Translations under genes and position numbers: made by a program
Shown: positions 54,268 to 63,569 of the stretch, one piece after another
How positions within the stretch are numbered: position 1 is the stretch's first letter
Layout: every line of letters begins with the position of its first letter
Notes under the pieces: generated by a model
Seen by the model: the letters and a program-made list of their open reading frames with translations, nothing else
Told to the model about the DNA's origin: nothing
Database searches by the model: none
Assembly: GCF_030150205.1 (NCBI RefSeq)
Contig: NZ_JASLGT010000024.1
Coordinates: 372,001-436,000, forward strand
Length of the DNA: 64,000 nucleotides
Origin: Niabella sp.
GTDB taxonomy: Bacteria > Bacteroidota > Bacteroidia > Chitinophagales > Chitinophagaceae
Direction: 5' to 3'

Positions 54268-55833
54268 ATGAAGAGCGGAATTATTGATAGGGAACAGCTG
54301 TTAAAAAAGGCAACTGCAGCCGGTGCTGACTGGGATGTGGTGGTGATCGGTGGCGGAGCCTCTGGCCTTGGAATTGCGCTGGAAGCGGTAACCCGTGGAT
54401 ATAAAACATTATTGCTGGAACAGTTTGATTTTGCAAAAGGAACTTCCAGCCGGAGCACCAAACTGGTGCACGGGGGCGTACGGTATCTGGCACAAGGAGA
54501 TATTGCCCTGGTTCGGGAAGCCAGTATTGAAAGAGGGCTGCTGCAGAAAAATGCACCGCACCTGGTAAAAAATCAAACCTTTATTGTTCCGGTGTATTCC
54601 TTCTGGGACCGCGTTAAATACACCATCGGGTTAAAAGCTTACGACTGGATCGCCGGGCGACTGTCATTGGGTGCTTCCGTATTCATTTCCCGGAAAAAGA
54701 CGCTGGCCGCCATCCCCGATGTAAAGGCCAAGGGATTAGTGGGCGGTGTATTGTATCACGACGGACAGTTTGACGACTCCCGGCTGGCGCTGAACCTGGC
54801 GCAAACCATTATCGAGCAGGGCGGGGTGGCATTGAATTATATGAAGGTTACCGGGTTGCAGAAAGATGGCAATCAACAACCCTCCGGGGTGATCGTGGAA
54901 GATACGGAGCAGTCAGCTACCTATCATATAAAAGCAAAGGCGGTGATTAATGCTACCGGTGTATTTGTAGATGACATTCTCCGGATGGATAACCCGGTGG
55001 CCTCAAAAAGTGTGGTGGCCAGCCAGGGCATTCACCTTGTTTTAAGCCGGGAATTCTTTTCATCATCCCATGCGCTGATGATTCCAAAAACGGCCGACGG
55101 GCGGGTATTGTTTGCAGTGCCCTGGCATAACGAGGTTGTGGTAGGCACTACAGACACGCTTGTAGGCGCACCATCCGTAGAACCGCGTCCGCTGGAAAAA
55201 GAGATAGAATTTATACTGGAAACGGCGGGTGCATACCTGGTAAAAAAACCGGCACGTGCAGATGTGCTCAGTGTATTTGCCGGGCTACGCCCATTGGCGG
55301 CACCTAAAGAGGGCGCACAAAAAACAAAAGAAATTTCCCGTAGTCATAAGATCATGATCTCTCCGGATGGTTTGTTTACGATCATCGGGGGAAAATGGAC
55401 CACTTATCGCAAGATGGGGGAAGACATGCTGGATAATGTTGAAAGTAGACTGGGATGGCCGAAAAAAGCTTCACAAACGCCGCACCTGCGGATCCATGGA
55501 TTTTTTAAAGGAGTAGACTGGAATGACCCCTTTTATTTTTATGGCAGTGATGCAGCCTTTATTAAAGAAAAAAGCAATGGCCACTGGATCAGCGAGCGGC
55601 TCCGGATCAATAAGGCACAGGTAGAGTGGGCTGTATCGCATGAGATGGCCCGTACGGTTGAAGATGTGCTGGCACGGCGCACCCGGGCACTGCTGCTGGA
55701 TGCGCGGGAAAGCATAAGGATCAGTGCGGATGTTGCCGCCATCATGGCCGGGGCATTACACAAAGACGAACAGTGGGAGAAGGAAGAAACCAAACGATTT
55801 AACGGACTTGCTCAGCAATATATCTTACAATAA
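54268..55833 (+). CDS. glpD: Glycerol-3-phosphate dehydrogenase, FAD-dependent
   Basis: Membrane-associated flavoenzyme of 521 residues that oxidises glycerol-3-phosphate to dihydroxyacetone phosphate and passes electrons to quinone. The FAD-binding motif VVVIGGGASGLG lies at 24-35, the signature GTSSRSTKLVHGGVRYL follows, and the C-terminal helical domain (about 400-521) holds RRTRALLLDAR. The RBS-like GGAGG lies upstream of the ATG. Its position between a DeoR-type repressor and a SusC/D-phosphodiesterase set suggests inducible use of external glycerophosphodiesters. Confidence 0.96.
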   Translation: MKSGIIDREQLLKKATAAGADWDVVVIGGGASGLGIALEAVTRGYKTLLLEQFDFAKGTSSRSTKLVHGGVRYLAQGDIALVREASIERGLLQKNAPHLVKNQTFIVPVYSFWDRVKYTIGLKAYDWIAGRLSLGASVFISRKKTLAAIPDVKAKGLVGGVLYHDGQFDDSRLALNLAQTIIEQGGVALNYMKVTGLQKDGNQQPSGVIVEDTEQSATYHIKAKAVINATGVFVDDILRMDNPVASKSVVASQGIHLVLSREFFSSSHALMIPKTADGRVLFAVPWHNEVVVGTTDTLVGAPSVEPRPLEKEIEFILETAGAYLVKKPARADVLSVFAGLRPLAAPKEGAQKTKEISRSHKIMISPDGLFTIIGGKWTTYRKMGEDMLDNVESRLGWPKKASQTPHLRIHGFFKGVDWNDPFYFYGSDAAFIKEKSNGHWISERLRINKAQVEWAVSHEMARTVEDVLARRTRALLLDARESIRISADVAAIMAGALHKDEQWEKEETKRFNGLAQQYILQ

Positions 55834-56292
55834 CGAATGATTAAAAGAATGCCATATGAATCGATTGTATCATGCGTTAACCGCAATGCTAGATTATGTT
55901 TTCGTTAACAACGATGTAAGTCGTCCAATGCATACCACTGGCGCTTTATATTTGGGCCCCCGTTGTGTTTTTTTAAGAGCACAAATCTATAAGATAAAAA
56001 TCGGGAGAACCCTGTTAAAAAAAACAGGGTGGGGAAAATTTGCTGATGGCCGGGATTGGACATCAGTATCATCAGGCGGCGGGTCTATCAACACAACTGT
56101 TTCGTATTGCCGACCATTCGCTGCGTTTATTTACATATCAGGGATTGCTGTACCTGTTGCACACGGAGTAAGACCGCATGCAGCCGGCATGGGAATACAA
56201 TGATCAGCAGGCGCTGGTACAGGTATGGAATGTCTATCAGGCAACAACCCGGGTTTATCCCGAAAGGAAAATAAAAACTTAACAATACAGGT
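55834..56292. pseudogene. Gap between glpD and susC with possible degenerate coding remnant
   Basis: No convincing gene is present in this 459-bp gap. One plus-strand frame reads from about 56040 as MAGIGHQYHQAAGLSTQLF and onward to a stop at about 56169-56171, then continues in the same frame as MQPAWEYNDQQALVQVWNVY until 56281, which looks like one short gene broken by a stop codon. The protein is not recognised. An ACCCTGTT/AACAGGGT hairpin lies at 56009-56030, and TATATTTG at 55947-55954 could be a promoter element for the susC set. Confidence 0.3.
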
Positions 56293-59200
56293 ATGACTGT
56301 TCAATCAAACATTTATCAGGTCCACCGGTTAAAGCCATTGTATTTTGTGCTTGCGCTGCTGCTGGCCCCGGTGCTTTTATTTGCACAAAGCAAAACGGTA
56401 AAAGGCATCATTACATCAAGGGAAACTTCGGAGCCTATTGTCAATGCTACCGTATTGATCCGGGGCACATCCAGGGGCACTACGACCAATACCCAGGGGC
56501 AGTATTCCATTACGGCAACCAATAATGAAGTACTGGTCTTTTCTGCAGTAGGGTATAAAGAGCAGCAGCGTAAAGTAGAACAGCAAACGGTCCTTAATGT
56601 GCAACTGGAGGAAGTAGGCAAACAGGAAGAAGAGGTGGTTGTTACGGCTTTGGGCATTAAGCGACAGGAAAGAGCGTTGGGATATGCGTTGACAAAAATT
56701 GATAGTACACAGCTTACAGATGCGGTGTCCTCTAACTGGACAGACGCACTTTCCGGAAAAGTGGCCGGTTTAAATTTAATACGCTCCGGCTCCGGTCCGG
56801 CAGGATCCAATAAGATTATTCTTCGCGGGGAAAATAATCTTACCGGCGATAATGAAGCCCTGATCGTGGTAGATGGTGTTGTGATCAATAATAGCAGCGG
56901 CAAGCGCTCTGCCAATGGATCGGATAATGTATATGCAACCGGTGCCGATAACCTCCCCGCAGATTACGGCAGTTCTTTGAATGACTTAAATCCGCAGGAC
57001 ATTGAAAGTGTTTCGGTATTGAAAGGTCCCGCTGCTGCGGCATTATACGGACAACGGGGAGCCAATGGTGCCATTATTATTACCACAAAGTCGGCATCTG
57101 CAAAAAAGAAAGGGCAATTAAGTGTCCGGTTTACTTCAAACGGATCAATGGAATCTATAAACAGGACCATTGACCGGCAGTATGAATACGGACTTGGCCT
57201 GGACGGGCAGCTTGATTATGACTTTGGCAAATCTGCAAACAGTTCATCCAGTTCGGCGTATGGACCTAAATTAGACGGACAGCTGTTTTATCAGTATGAC
57301 CCAGTTACGCAGACAAGATCCACCGTTGCAACGCCCTGGATTGCGTATAAGAACATTGATGATTTCTGGGATGTTGGAAAAAATCTCACGAACAATTTAA
57401 GTGTGAACGGCAAGCTCGGAACTACAGCTTTTCGTGTTTCGGGAGCCATTCAAAATAATAAATGGATCGTTCCAAATACAGGCTTTGATCGTAAGTCCGC
57501 CAGCCTTTCAACTACCACGGATATTACAAAAAAGCTGAAATTATTAACCAAAGTGAACTATGGCTACAGATCCAGTGACAACCTGCCCGCTGCGGGTTAT
57601 GGAAACCAATCGCTGATGTACTGGTATATGTTCTGGCAGCCCAATGCGGATTTTAACTGGCTGCGCAATTACTGGATGGGTGCTCCGGGTAGCGCCTACC
57701 CCATCGACAGTATGTACCGCAGGATCCGTTATCCCTATTCCTCTTATCCGGAAAACCCGTTTGCCATCGTAAACGAATTTATAAATAAGACAAGAAGACA
57801 TAATCTAACGGGAAATGTGCAGCTGAATTATGAGCTTACCAAGGAGTTGAGTTTAATGGTGCGTGGAAACCTGGACTGGTCCAAGGATAAGCGCGAGCAG
57901 GATCGCCCTTATGATGCCGGTTCCCGGCTACCGCAGGGCTCGGTAAGAAAGCAGGATGTATATGCCCGGGAGTTGAGTTATGACTTTTTGGTACGCTATC
58001 ATAAGAACCTTTCAAAAGACATTAAATTCGGGGCATCCCTTGGTGGAAGCCAGTTGAGAAATGAATACAATAAAACCGATGTAAGGGCAGACGGGTTAAA
58101 ATTCCCGAAACGGGACTCTTTATGGGGCTCACCCTATCCGGCCATGTATAACCTGGATAGTAACCTGTACGGATTGATGTATATTCCGGACACCAGCCGC
58201 TACCAGATCAACAGCGTTTATGGAGTGGTTAATTTTAGTTATAAGAACTATCTTTTTTTAGAACTTACCGGAAGGCAGGACTGGAACAGTGTGCTGGCCA
58301 CGGCAGACCGGACGGATAATGTGGGTTTCTTTTATCCCTCTGTAAATACCAGTTTCGTACTGTCTGATTATACCCAATTGCCGTCCTTTATCAGTTATGC
58401 CAAATTAAGAGCTTCTATCGCTCAGGTGGGAAGTGGTGCTACAACTCCATATCGAACGGCATATACCTACCTGCTTTCGCGTACCAATGGATTGTTTCCG
58501 GATAGTGCAGTGGCCAACCCGAAAACCCTGCCCAATGATAACCTGAAGCCGCTGAAAACCACAACTTTTGAATTGGGAACCGAAGTGCAGTTATTCAAAA
58601 ACCGTTTAGGGTTTGACCTGGCCGTTTACTGGGGCAATACAAGGAACCAGATCCTGACAAGGACCCTGGACCGGTCATCCGGGTACGATTTTGCCATTAT
58701 TAATGCTGGAAGGGTGAACAATAGTGGCGTGGAATTGTCGCTGAACGGAAAACCCATTGTAAACCGGAATGGGTTTAACTGGGATGTGTCTGCCACCTTT
58801 GCAGCCAATAAAAACAGGATCATCTCCATGCCAGACAGCGTGGTACTGCTCCGGTCTGGCCAGATCGCCAGCGGCCAGATCGTAGCTACGATTGGCGGAA
58901 GTATGGGCGATTTATATGGTTTGGGTTATCAGCGCAGCCCGGACGGGCAGGTGATCTTTGATCCGGCTACCGGTTTCCCGAAAATTACCAGCAACATTAT
59001 TTATTTAGGCAATACAACACCTAAATATAAGATGAGTATCGGCAATACATTCCGGTATAAACAACTCAGCCTAAAAGTATTGTTTGATGCGCAGGCCGGT
59101 GCGGTGGGATACTCTCTCACACACTACAAAATGATCGAGCAGGGCAAATTAAAAGCCACGCTGCCGGGGCGGTATAACGGAATTGTTGGCAATGGGGTGC

Positions 59201-59571
59201 TGGAAGTGCTGAACGAAAAGGGAGAAGTTACCGGGTACCGGAAAAATGATGTGGTAGCATATGATGTGGACCAGTACTATCAAAATAGTATGGGATCGCT
59301 GAATGCAGAGGGCAGCACCTTCAGTACCGATTTTATCAAATTTCGTGAAGCATCCTTAAACTATGCCTTTAAACCAAGACTATTGAAAAAAATAGGATTG
59401 AGCTCTGCCCAGATCGGTATTTATGGCCGCGATCTGTTCATCTGGTCGCCCTGGCCCATCTTTGATCCGGAATTTGGTACCCTTAGCGGATCGGATATTG
59501 TTACCGGGTTTGAAGTAGGGCAGTTCCCTTCTAGCCGTACTATTGGTTTTAATTTATCTATCGGACTTTAA
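56293..59571 (+). CDS. SusC/RagA-family TonB-dependent transporter (glycerophosphodiester locus)
   Basis: Outer-membrane transporter of 1092 residues with a signal peptide (about 1-31), carboxypeptidase-regulatory-like domain (about 34-110), plug (EEEVVVTALGIKRQERALGYA, about 115-250) and barrel ending GFNLSIGL. It differs clearly from the transporter at 15170 (for example the plug signature), so it serves another substrate. The genes that follow point to phosphodiester-containing compounds, an inference not yet known from this family as a rule. Confidence 0.94.
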   Translation: MTVQSNIYQVHRLKPLYFVLALLLAPVLLFAQSKTVKGIITSRETSEPIVNATVLIRGTSRGTTTNTQGQYSITATNNEVLVFSAVGYKEQQRKVEQQTVLNVQLEEVGKQEEEVVVTALGIKRQERALGYALTKIDSTQLTDAVSSNWTDALSGKVAGLNLIRSGSGPAGSNKIILRGENNLTGDNEALIVVDGVVINNSSGKRSANGSDNVYATGADNLPADYGSSLNDLNPQDIESVSVLKGPAAAALYGQRGANGAIIITTKSASAKKKGQLSVRFTSNGSMESINRTIDRQYEYGLGLDGQLDYDFGKSANSSSSSAYGPKLDGQLFYQYDPVTQTRSTVATPWIAYKNIDDFWDVGKNLTNNLSVNGKLGTTAFRVSGAIQNNKWIVPNTGFDRKSASLSTTTDITKKLKLLTKVNYGYRSSDNLPAAGYGNQSLMYWYMFWQPNADFNWLRNYWMGAPGSAYPIDSMYRRIRYPYSSYPENPFAIVNEFINKTRRHNLTGNVQLNYELTKELSLMVRGNLDWSKDKREQDRPYDAGSRLPQGSVRKQDVYARELSYDFLVRYHKNLSKDIKFGASLGGSQLRNEYNKTDVRADGLKFPKRDSLWGSPYPAMYNLDSNLYGLMYIPDTSRYQINSVYGVVNFSYKNYLFLELTGRQDWNSVLATADRTDNVGFFYPSVNTSFVLSDYTQLPSFISYAKLRASIAQVGSGATTPYRTAYTYLLSRTNGLFPDSAVANPKTLPNDNLKPLKTTTFELGTEVQLFKNRLGFDLAVYWGNTRNQILTRTLDRSSGYDFAIINAGRVNNSGVELSLNGKPIVNRNGFNWDVSATFAANKNRIISMPDSVVLLRSGQIASGQIVATIGGSMGDLYGLGYQRSPDGQVIFDPATGFPKITSNIIYLGNTTPKYKMSIGNTFRYKQLSLKVLFDAQAGAVGYSLTHYKMIEQGKLKATLPGRYNGIVGNGVLEVLNEKGEVTGYRKNDVVAYDVDQYYQNSMGSLNAEGSTFSTDFIKFREASLNYAFKPRLLKKIGLSSAQIGIYGRDLFIWSPWPIFDPEFGTLSGSDIVTGFEVGQFPSSRTIGFNLSIGL

Positions 59572-59582
59572 TTGATATCGAA

Positions 59583-61154
59583 ATGAAAAAACAACTAATT
59601 ACCACATGTGTCATTTTGTTGACCTTATCAACCATATACTCATGTAAAAAAGGGTTTGAAAAACTGAATATTGACCCCATTAATATTCTTCATACCACGT
59701 CAGACAAACTGTTGGCGCCGGCATTACAAAACTCCATCTGGCCGGGAATGAGCCGGAACAGGAGCTTTACCAACGAACTGATGCAGGTTACAGTGAGCCA
59801 GAGCGATGGAGAAAATACGGTATTCCGGTATGCCTTCAGGGCCAGCCAGTCCGATTACTTATGGAATGCCTGGTATGTACAGCTGACCAATTTCCGGGAT
59901 ATCGACAGCTTGTCGAGCCGCGGGGATAGCCTCAATACCTCCTACCAGGGCATCGCGAGAATTTGCGAGTCATGGCTGTTTGCGAACCTGACCGATACCT
60001 ATGGAGATATTCCTTACAGTGAAGCCCTTCAGGGTAGGCAGGGAAATATGCAGCCCGTTTTTGACCGGCAAAAAGATGTATACGAAGGCCTGTTTAAAAA
60101 ACTGGAGGAGGCCAATGATCTGCTGGCCCAGAATCAGGCGATCGTTGCAACAAGTGACCCGGTTTATAATGGGGATGTTTCAAAATGGCGAAAACTGGGG
60201 AACTCCCTTTACCTGCGGCTATTGCTCCGGGTATCCAAAAAAGCCGAAGTGGCTCAAAAGTGCCAGGATAAGATTAAAGAAATTGCTCAAAACTCCGGCA
60301 AATACCCCATTATGACCTCCAACGCCGATTGTGCAAGGGTGCTTTGGAGCGGCGGTGTCAGCAGTACGGACCCCTATACATCGCCTTATGTGTACAATGT
60401 GCGGGTGCAGGATTTCAGAACGCCGGCCATCTGCAGTTATTTTCTCGACAGTCTCAATGCCTGGTCGGATCCAAGGTTTACTTCTGCTAAACCCTATGGA
60501 TCCGGTTCCATTGGCCGCCTGGGTATTGCGCAGGCCAGTGGCGGCGGCTGGCGCGGGGTAAGAAGCGGCTACGAGCCGGGCAAGGCGGACCCGAAAGGGT
60601 GTTACTTTCAAAGCTATGACGATAAAAGCACCGGCGGGGTATGGTCCCTGCAGCAGAACCCCAATACGGGCATCATTATGCAATATGCCGAAGTGCAGTT
60701 CATACTGGCGGAAGCAGCCTTAAAGGGATGGATCGGCGCCAATCCTAAAGGGCATTTTTACCAGGGCATCGCATCGGCTATTAACTACTGGGTGCCCAAT
60801 TTTCCGGAGGATACCGCGGCTGCCGACTTTAAACTGCATCTTGAGAATCTTTCCAATAGTAGTGTGATCTGGAATGACACGCTTTCAACTGCAAGAAAAA
60901 TGGAACTGATCCATGGGCAAAAATATTACGCCCTCTTTTTGACAGACCTGCAGCAATGGTTTGAGTACCGGCGCACCGGTTATCCGAACCTGCATTTAGA
61001 AGACCTGAACGGCCTTCAAAATGGTAAAGTAATGCCTGCCCGGCTGGTATACCCTGTGTATGTGCAATCGGCCAACCCAACCAACTATAAGACTGCGGTG
61101 GCTGCACAGGGGGTCGATCAGATCAATACCAATGTATGGTGGCAGAAGCCATAA
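59583..61154 (+). CDS. SusD-like lipoprotein (SusD_2 type)
   Basis: Surface lipoprotein of 523 residues with lipobox IYSC (lipidated Cys21). The sequence KGFEKLNIDPINI, SDYLWNAWYVQLTNFRDID and LFANLTDTYGDIPYSEAL are typical of the second SusD family. It lies 11 bp after its SusC partner and forms the binding lid of that transporter. Confidence 0.93.
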   Translation: MKKQLITTCVILLTLSTIYSCKKGFEKLNIDPINILHTTSDKLLAPALQNSIWPGMSRNRSFTNELMQVTVSQSDGENTVFRYAFRASQSDYLWNAWYVQLTNFRDIDSLSSRGDSLNTSYQGIARICESWLFANLTDTYGDIPYSEALQGRQGNMQPVFDRQKDVYEGLFKKLEEANDLLAQNQAIVATSDPVYNGDVSKWRKLGNSLYLRLLLRVSKKAEVAQKCQDKIKEIAQNSGKYPIMTSNADCARVLWSGGVSSTDPYTSPYVYNVRVQDFRTPAICSYFLDSLNAWSDPRFTSAKPYGSGSIGRLGIAQASGGGWRGVRSGYEPGKADPKGCYFQSYDDKSTGGVWSLQQNPNTGIIMQYAEVQFILAEAALKGWIGANPKGHFYQGIASAINYWVPNFPEDTAAADFKLHLENLSNSSVIWNDTLSTARKMELIHGQKYYALFLTDLQQWFEYRRTGYPNLHLEDLNGLQNGKVMPARLVYPVYVQSANPTNYKTAVAAQGVDQINTNVWWQKP

Positions 61155-61181
61155 AAAGAAATCACATTAAAAAAATTACAG

Positions 61182-62828
61182 ATGAAGTATATATTCAATC
61201 TTTTTTTGGTACTAAGCGTAGCAGCTGCAATCAGCAGTTGTACTAAAAATACATACGAGAACTATCCGGGCGGTGTACCCCATGATGTGGTCTCTATTTT
61301 AGATATACGTCCCCTTTATAAGGATCAGGATGTAACGCTTACTAAGGAAATGCTTTATGGGGGCACCAGGCTGGAGGCCGTCGTTATATCAGATCATACA
61401 GAAGGCAATATCCCCGGGGGGCTGCTGGTAGTACAGGACAACCGCCGCCTTAATACTTTAAGGGGCATTTCTATAGATCTGGGCGCTGCAGCAGCGGGCT
61501 ATCATCCCGGAGATTCGGTAATGATCGATATTATCGGCAGTACCCTCACGCGTAAAAATGGCATCTTAACCCTTACTGGTATAACGGGCGCTATGATTAC
61601 CCCCAGGGGTAAAGGCATTGTAAATATCAATGCCATCAATATAGGCCAGTTGCTGGCAAACCCTGATGACTATGAGAGTTCGCTTTGCATCATTAATAAA
61701 TCCGGCTTTAATCCCGCACCCAAGCCAGGAGATGTGATCAGCGGCGCTAAAACGATCAACGATGGTTTTGGAGACCTGATACTTTATACCGAACCGGGTG
61801 TATCTTATGCAAATGATGCACCTTACGGCTTGGGAGCGTATGTGGGCATCCCTTTTAAAACGGCTGACGGATCGGTACAGCTAAGAACGAGGGAGGGCGA
61901 TGATATGATCAATATGGGATCTTCGGCGCAGGATCTCATTATAACAGGAATTCAGAGCGATCCCAAGGGCGGCGATGGCGGTAATGAATACGTGCAAATG
62001 ATTGCCACCCGGGATATTGATTTTTCAGTTACTCCCTACAGTATAGTATTTTGCAACAATGCCGGAACATCTACCCCAACGACGCTGATTGCCGGATGGG
62101 CTACAGGAGAGAAGCGCACGATTAAATGGAATATTACATCCGGTACTGCATCAAAAGGAAAGTTCTTTTATTTTGGTTTCCAAAACAGGAAGATCAATGG
62201 CAACTTAGGCACTGTTTCTTTCCCCGATGAAACCAATTGGTATGGGAAAACGTATAACGCTGCCACCAATGCTACTAATGCAGGAGATGGCGGACTGGTA
62301 CGCGTAAGTGCTTTTTCGAACAGCGGCCCTTTTGCCAACAGCGGAAATGCCTGCGGGGTGGCCTTATTTAAAGGAACTACGGTTACAGAAACTTCGGTGC
62401 CTGAAGATGTTTTATTTATTGCTTCGGGCGGAAACACGGGTATCTATGATCCCTCCAAAAACCCCATACAGGGTTACCGCATTTGTAATAACGACTGGTA
62501 TTCCATGTACTCGGTAGGTATTGATCCCGATACCTATAAACCAACAATCGTCCCTTATTTATATTATCGATCTTCCGGTAATACCACCAATATGCCTTAC
62601 CCGATAAATGCAGCGCACCCCGATCCTGCTAAAGCTGATGCCGGTTTATACAGTATGATGGGTGGCGTATATAATATTACCCTGGGCCGGTGGACCACCG
62701 CCCGGAAGCAGACGGTGATCGAGCTGTTTCAAAAAACAGAAGATGATCATGTGGCGGCCACTATTGCCGATATAGAACCTGGTCGGGGCGGCCCCAATGA
62801 TTCGCTTATTACAAAAATTGTGGAATAG
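61182..62828 (+). CDS. DUF5689-domain surface lipoprotein
   Basis: Lipoprotein of 548 residues with lipobox AISSC (lipidated Cys20). Residues about 35-240 match the DUF5689 pattern (ISDHTEGNIPGGLLVVQD, GDSVMIDIIGSTLTRKNGILTLTGI), an OB-like fold also seen in secreted nuclease-associated proteins. The remainder is beta-rich. Genes of this type commonly follow SusC/D of the SusD_2 class and are thought to assist ligand binding; no catalytic residues are obvious. Confidence 0.75.
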   Translation: MKYIFNLFLVLSVAAAISSCTKNTYENYPGGVPHDVVSILDIRPLYKDQDVTLTKEMLYGGTRLEAVVISDHTEGNIPGGLLVVQDNRRLNTLRGISIDLGAAAAGYHPGDSVMIDIIGSTLTRKNGILTLTGITGAMITPRGKGIVNINAINIGQLLANPDDYESSLCIINKSGFNPAPKPGDVISGAKTINDGFGDLILYTEPGVSYANDAPYGLGAYVGIPFKTADGSVQLRTREGDDMINMGSSAQDLIITGIQSDPKGGDGGNEYVQMIATRDIDFSVTPYSIVFCNNAGTSTPTTLIAGWATGEKRTIKWNITSGTASKGKFFYFGFQNRKINGNLGTVSFPDETNWYGKTYNAATNATNAGDGGLVRVSAFSNSGPFANSGNACGVALFKGTTVTETSVPEDVLFIASGGNTGIYDPSKNPIQGYRICNNDWYSMYSVGIDPDTYKPTIVPYLYYRSSGNTTNMPYPINAAHPDPAKADAGLYSMMGGVYNITLGRWTTARKQTVIELFQKTEDDHVAATIADIEPGRGGPNDSLITKIVE

Positions 62829-62875
62829 TAACTGCCGGGTTTACTAAGCGTTTAATATGTTTTAACTTAAAGCAA

Positions 62876-63568
62876 ATGAAACTAAAATTTAAAAGAAGGG
62901 TTCCGGCGGGCCTCGTCGTTGCCTGCATCTTTAGCGCTGTTACCAGTATCGCCCAGTCGGCTACCTGGGACAGTACCTATCGCCCCGGCAGCTATGCCTT
63001 AAAGGTGGATCAGTTCAAGGCCTTTCCAAATTCCTCAAAAGACATTGTTTTCCTGGGCAACAGCATTACAGCAGGTGTCGACTGGACGGAGCTGTTGCAA
63101 AACCCCCTGGCCCGTAACCGCGGTATCAGTGGCGATATTACATTCGGCGTGCTGGAGCGCCTGCGCGAAGTAACGGAAGGTAAGCCGCAGAAAGTGTTTA
63201 TCCTGATCGGTACCAATGATATTTCCCGGAATGTTCCGGATGCCGTGATCCTGGATAACTATAAACGCATGATCCGGCAGATCAAACAGGAAAGCCCGGC
63301 TACCAAAATTTACTTTCAAACAGTGCTGCCGGTGAATAGTGATGTGCCCCCAAAGAAAAATCATTACGGAAAAGATGAACATATTACAGCCGTAAATGAA
63401 GGGTTGAAAAAACTGGGAAAAGAAGAAGGCATTACCATCATTGACCTGTATCCCCATTTTTTAAAGGACGGCAAACTGGATAAAACCCTCACCTACGACG
63501 GGCTGCATTTGAATATAAACGGGTACCGGTTATGGGCAACAATTTTAAAAGACGGAAAATACTTTTAA
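62876..63568 (+). CDS. Secreted SGNH/GDSL esterase
   Basis: Protein of 230 residues, signal peptide about 1-27. All four SGNH blocks are clear: FLGNSITAG with Ser63, Gly in NRGISGD, Asn in IGTNDIS, and DGLHLN with the catalytic Asp/His. Such compact esterases act on acetylated sugars or as lysophospholipases. Next to a glycerophosphodiester phosphodiesterase, a lysophospholipase-like removal of acyl chains is an attractive guess, but sialate- or acetyl-esterase activity is equally possible. Confidence 0.88.
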   Translation: MKLKFKRRVPAGLVVACIFSAVTSIAQSATWDSTYRPGSYALKVDQFKAFPNSSKDIVFLGNSITAGVDWTELLQNPLARNRGISGDITFGVLERLREVTEGKPQKVFILIGTNDISRNVPDAVILDNYKRMIRQIKQESPATKIYFQTVLPVNSDVPPKKNHYGKDEHITAVNEGLKKLGKEEGITIIDLYPHFLKDGKLDKTLTYDGLHLNINGYRLWATILKDGKYF

Positions 63569-63569
63569 G

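Noticed and set aside
54268..55833. Reading this flavoprotein as NadB (L-aspartate oxidase), the partner of NadA
   Set aside because: The signature GTSSRSTKLVHGGVRYL and the C-terminal domain are those of glycerol-3-phosphate dehydrogenase, and the neighbours are glycerol genes.
55856..56203. A 115-codon plus-strand frame after glpD
   Set aside because: It crosses a perfect hairpin and has an irregular composition; the alternative frame from about 56040 looks more protein-like, and neither is an intact gene.
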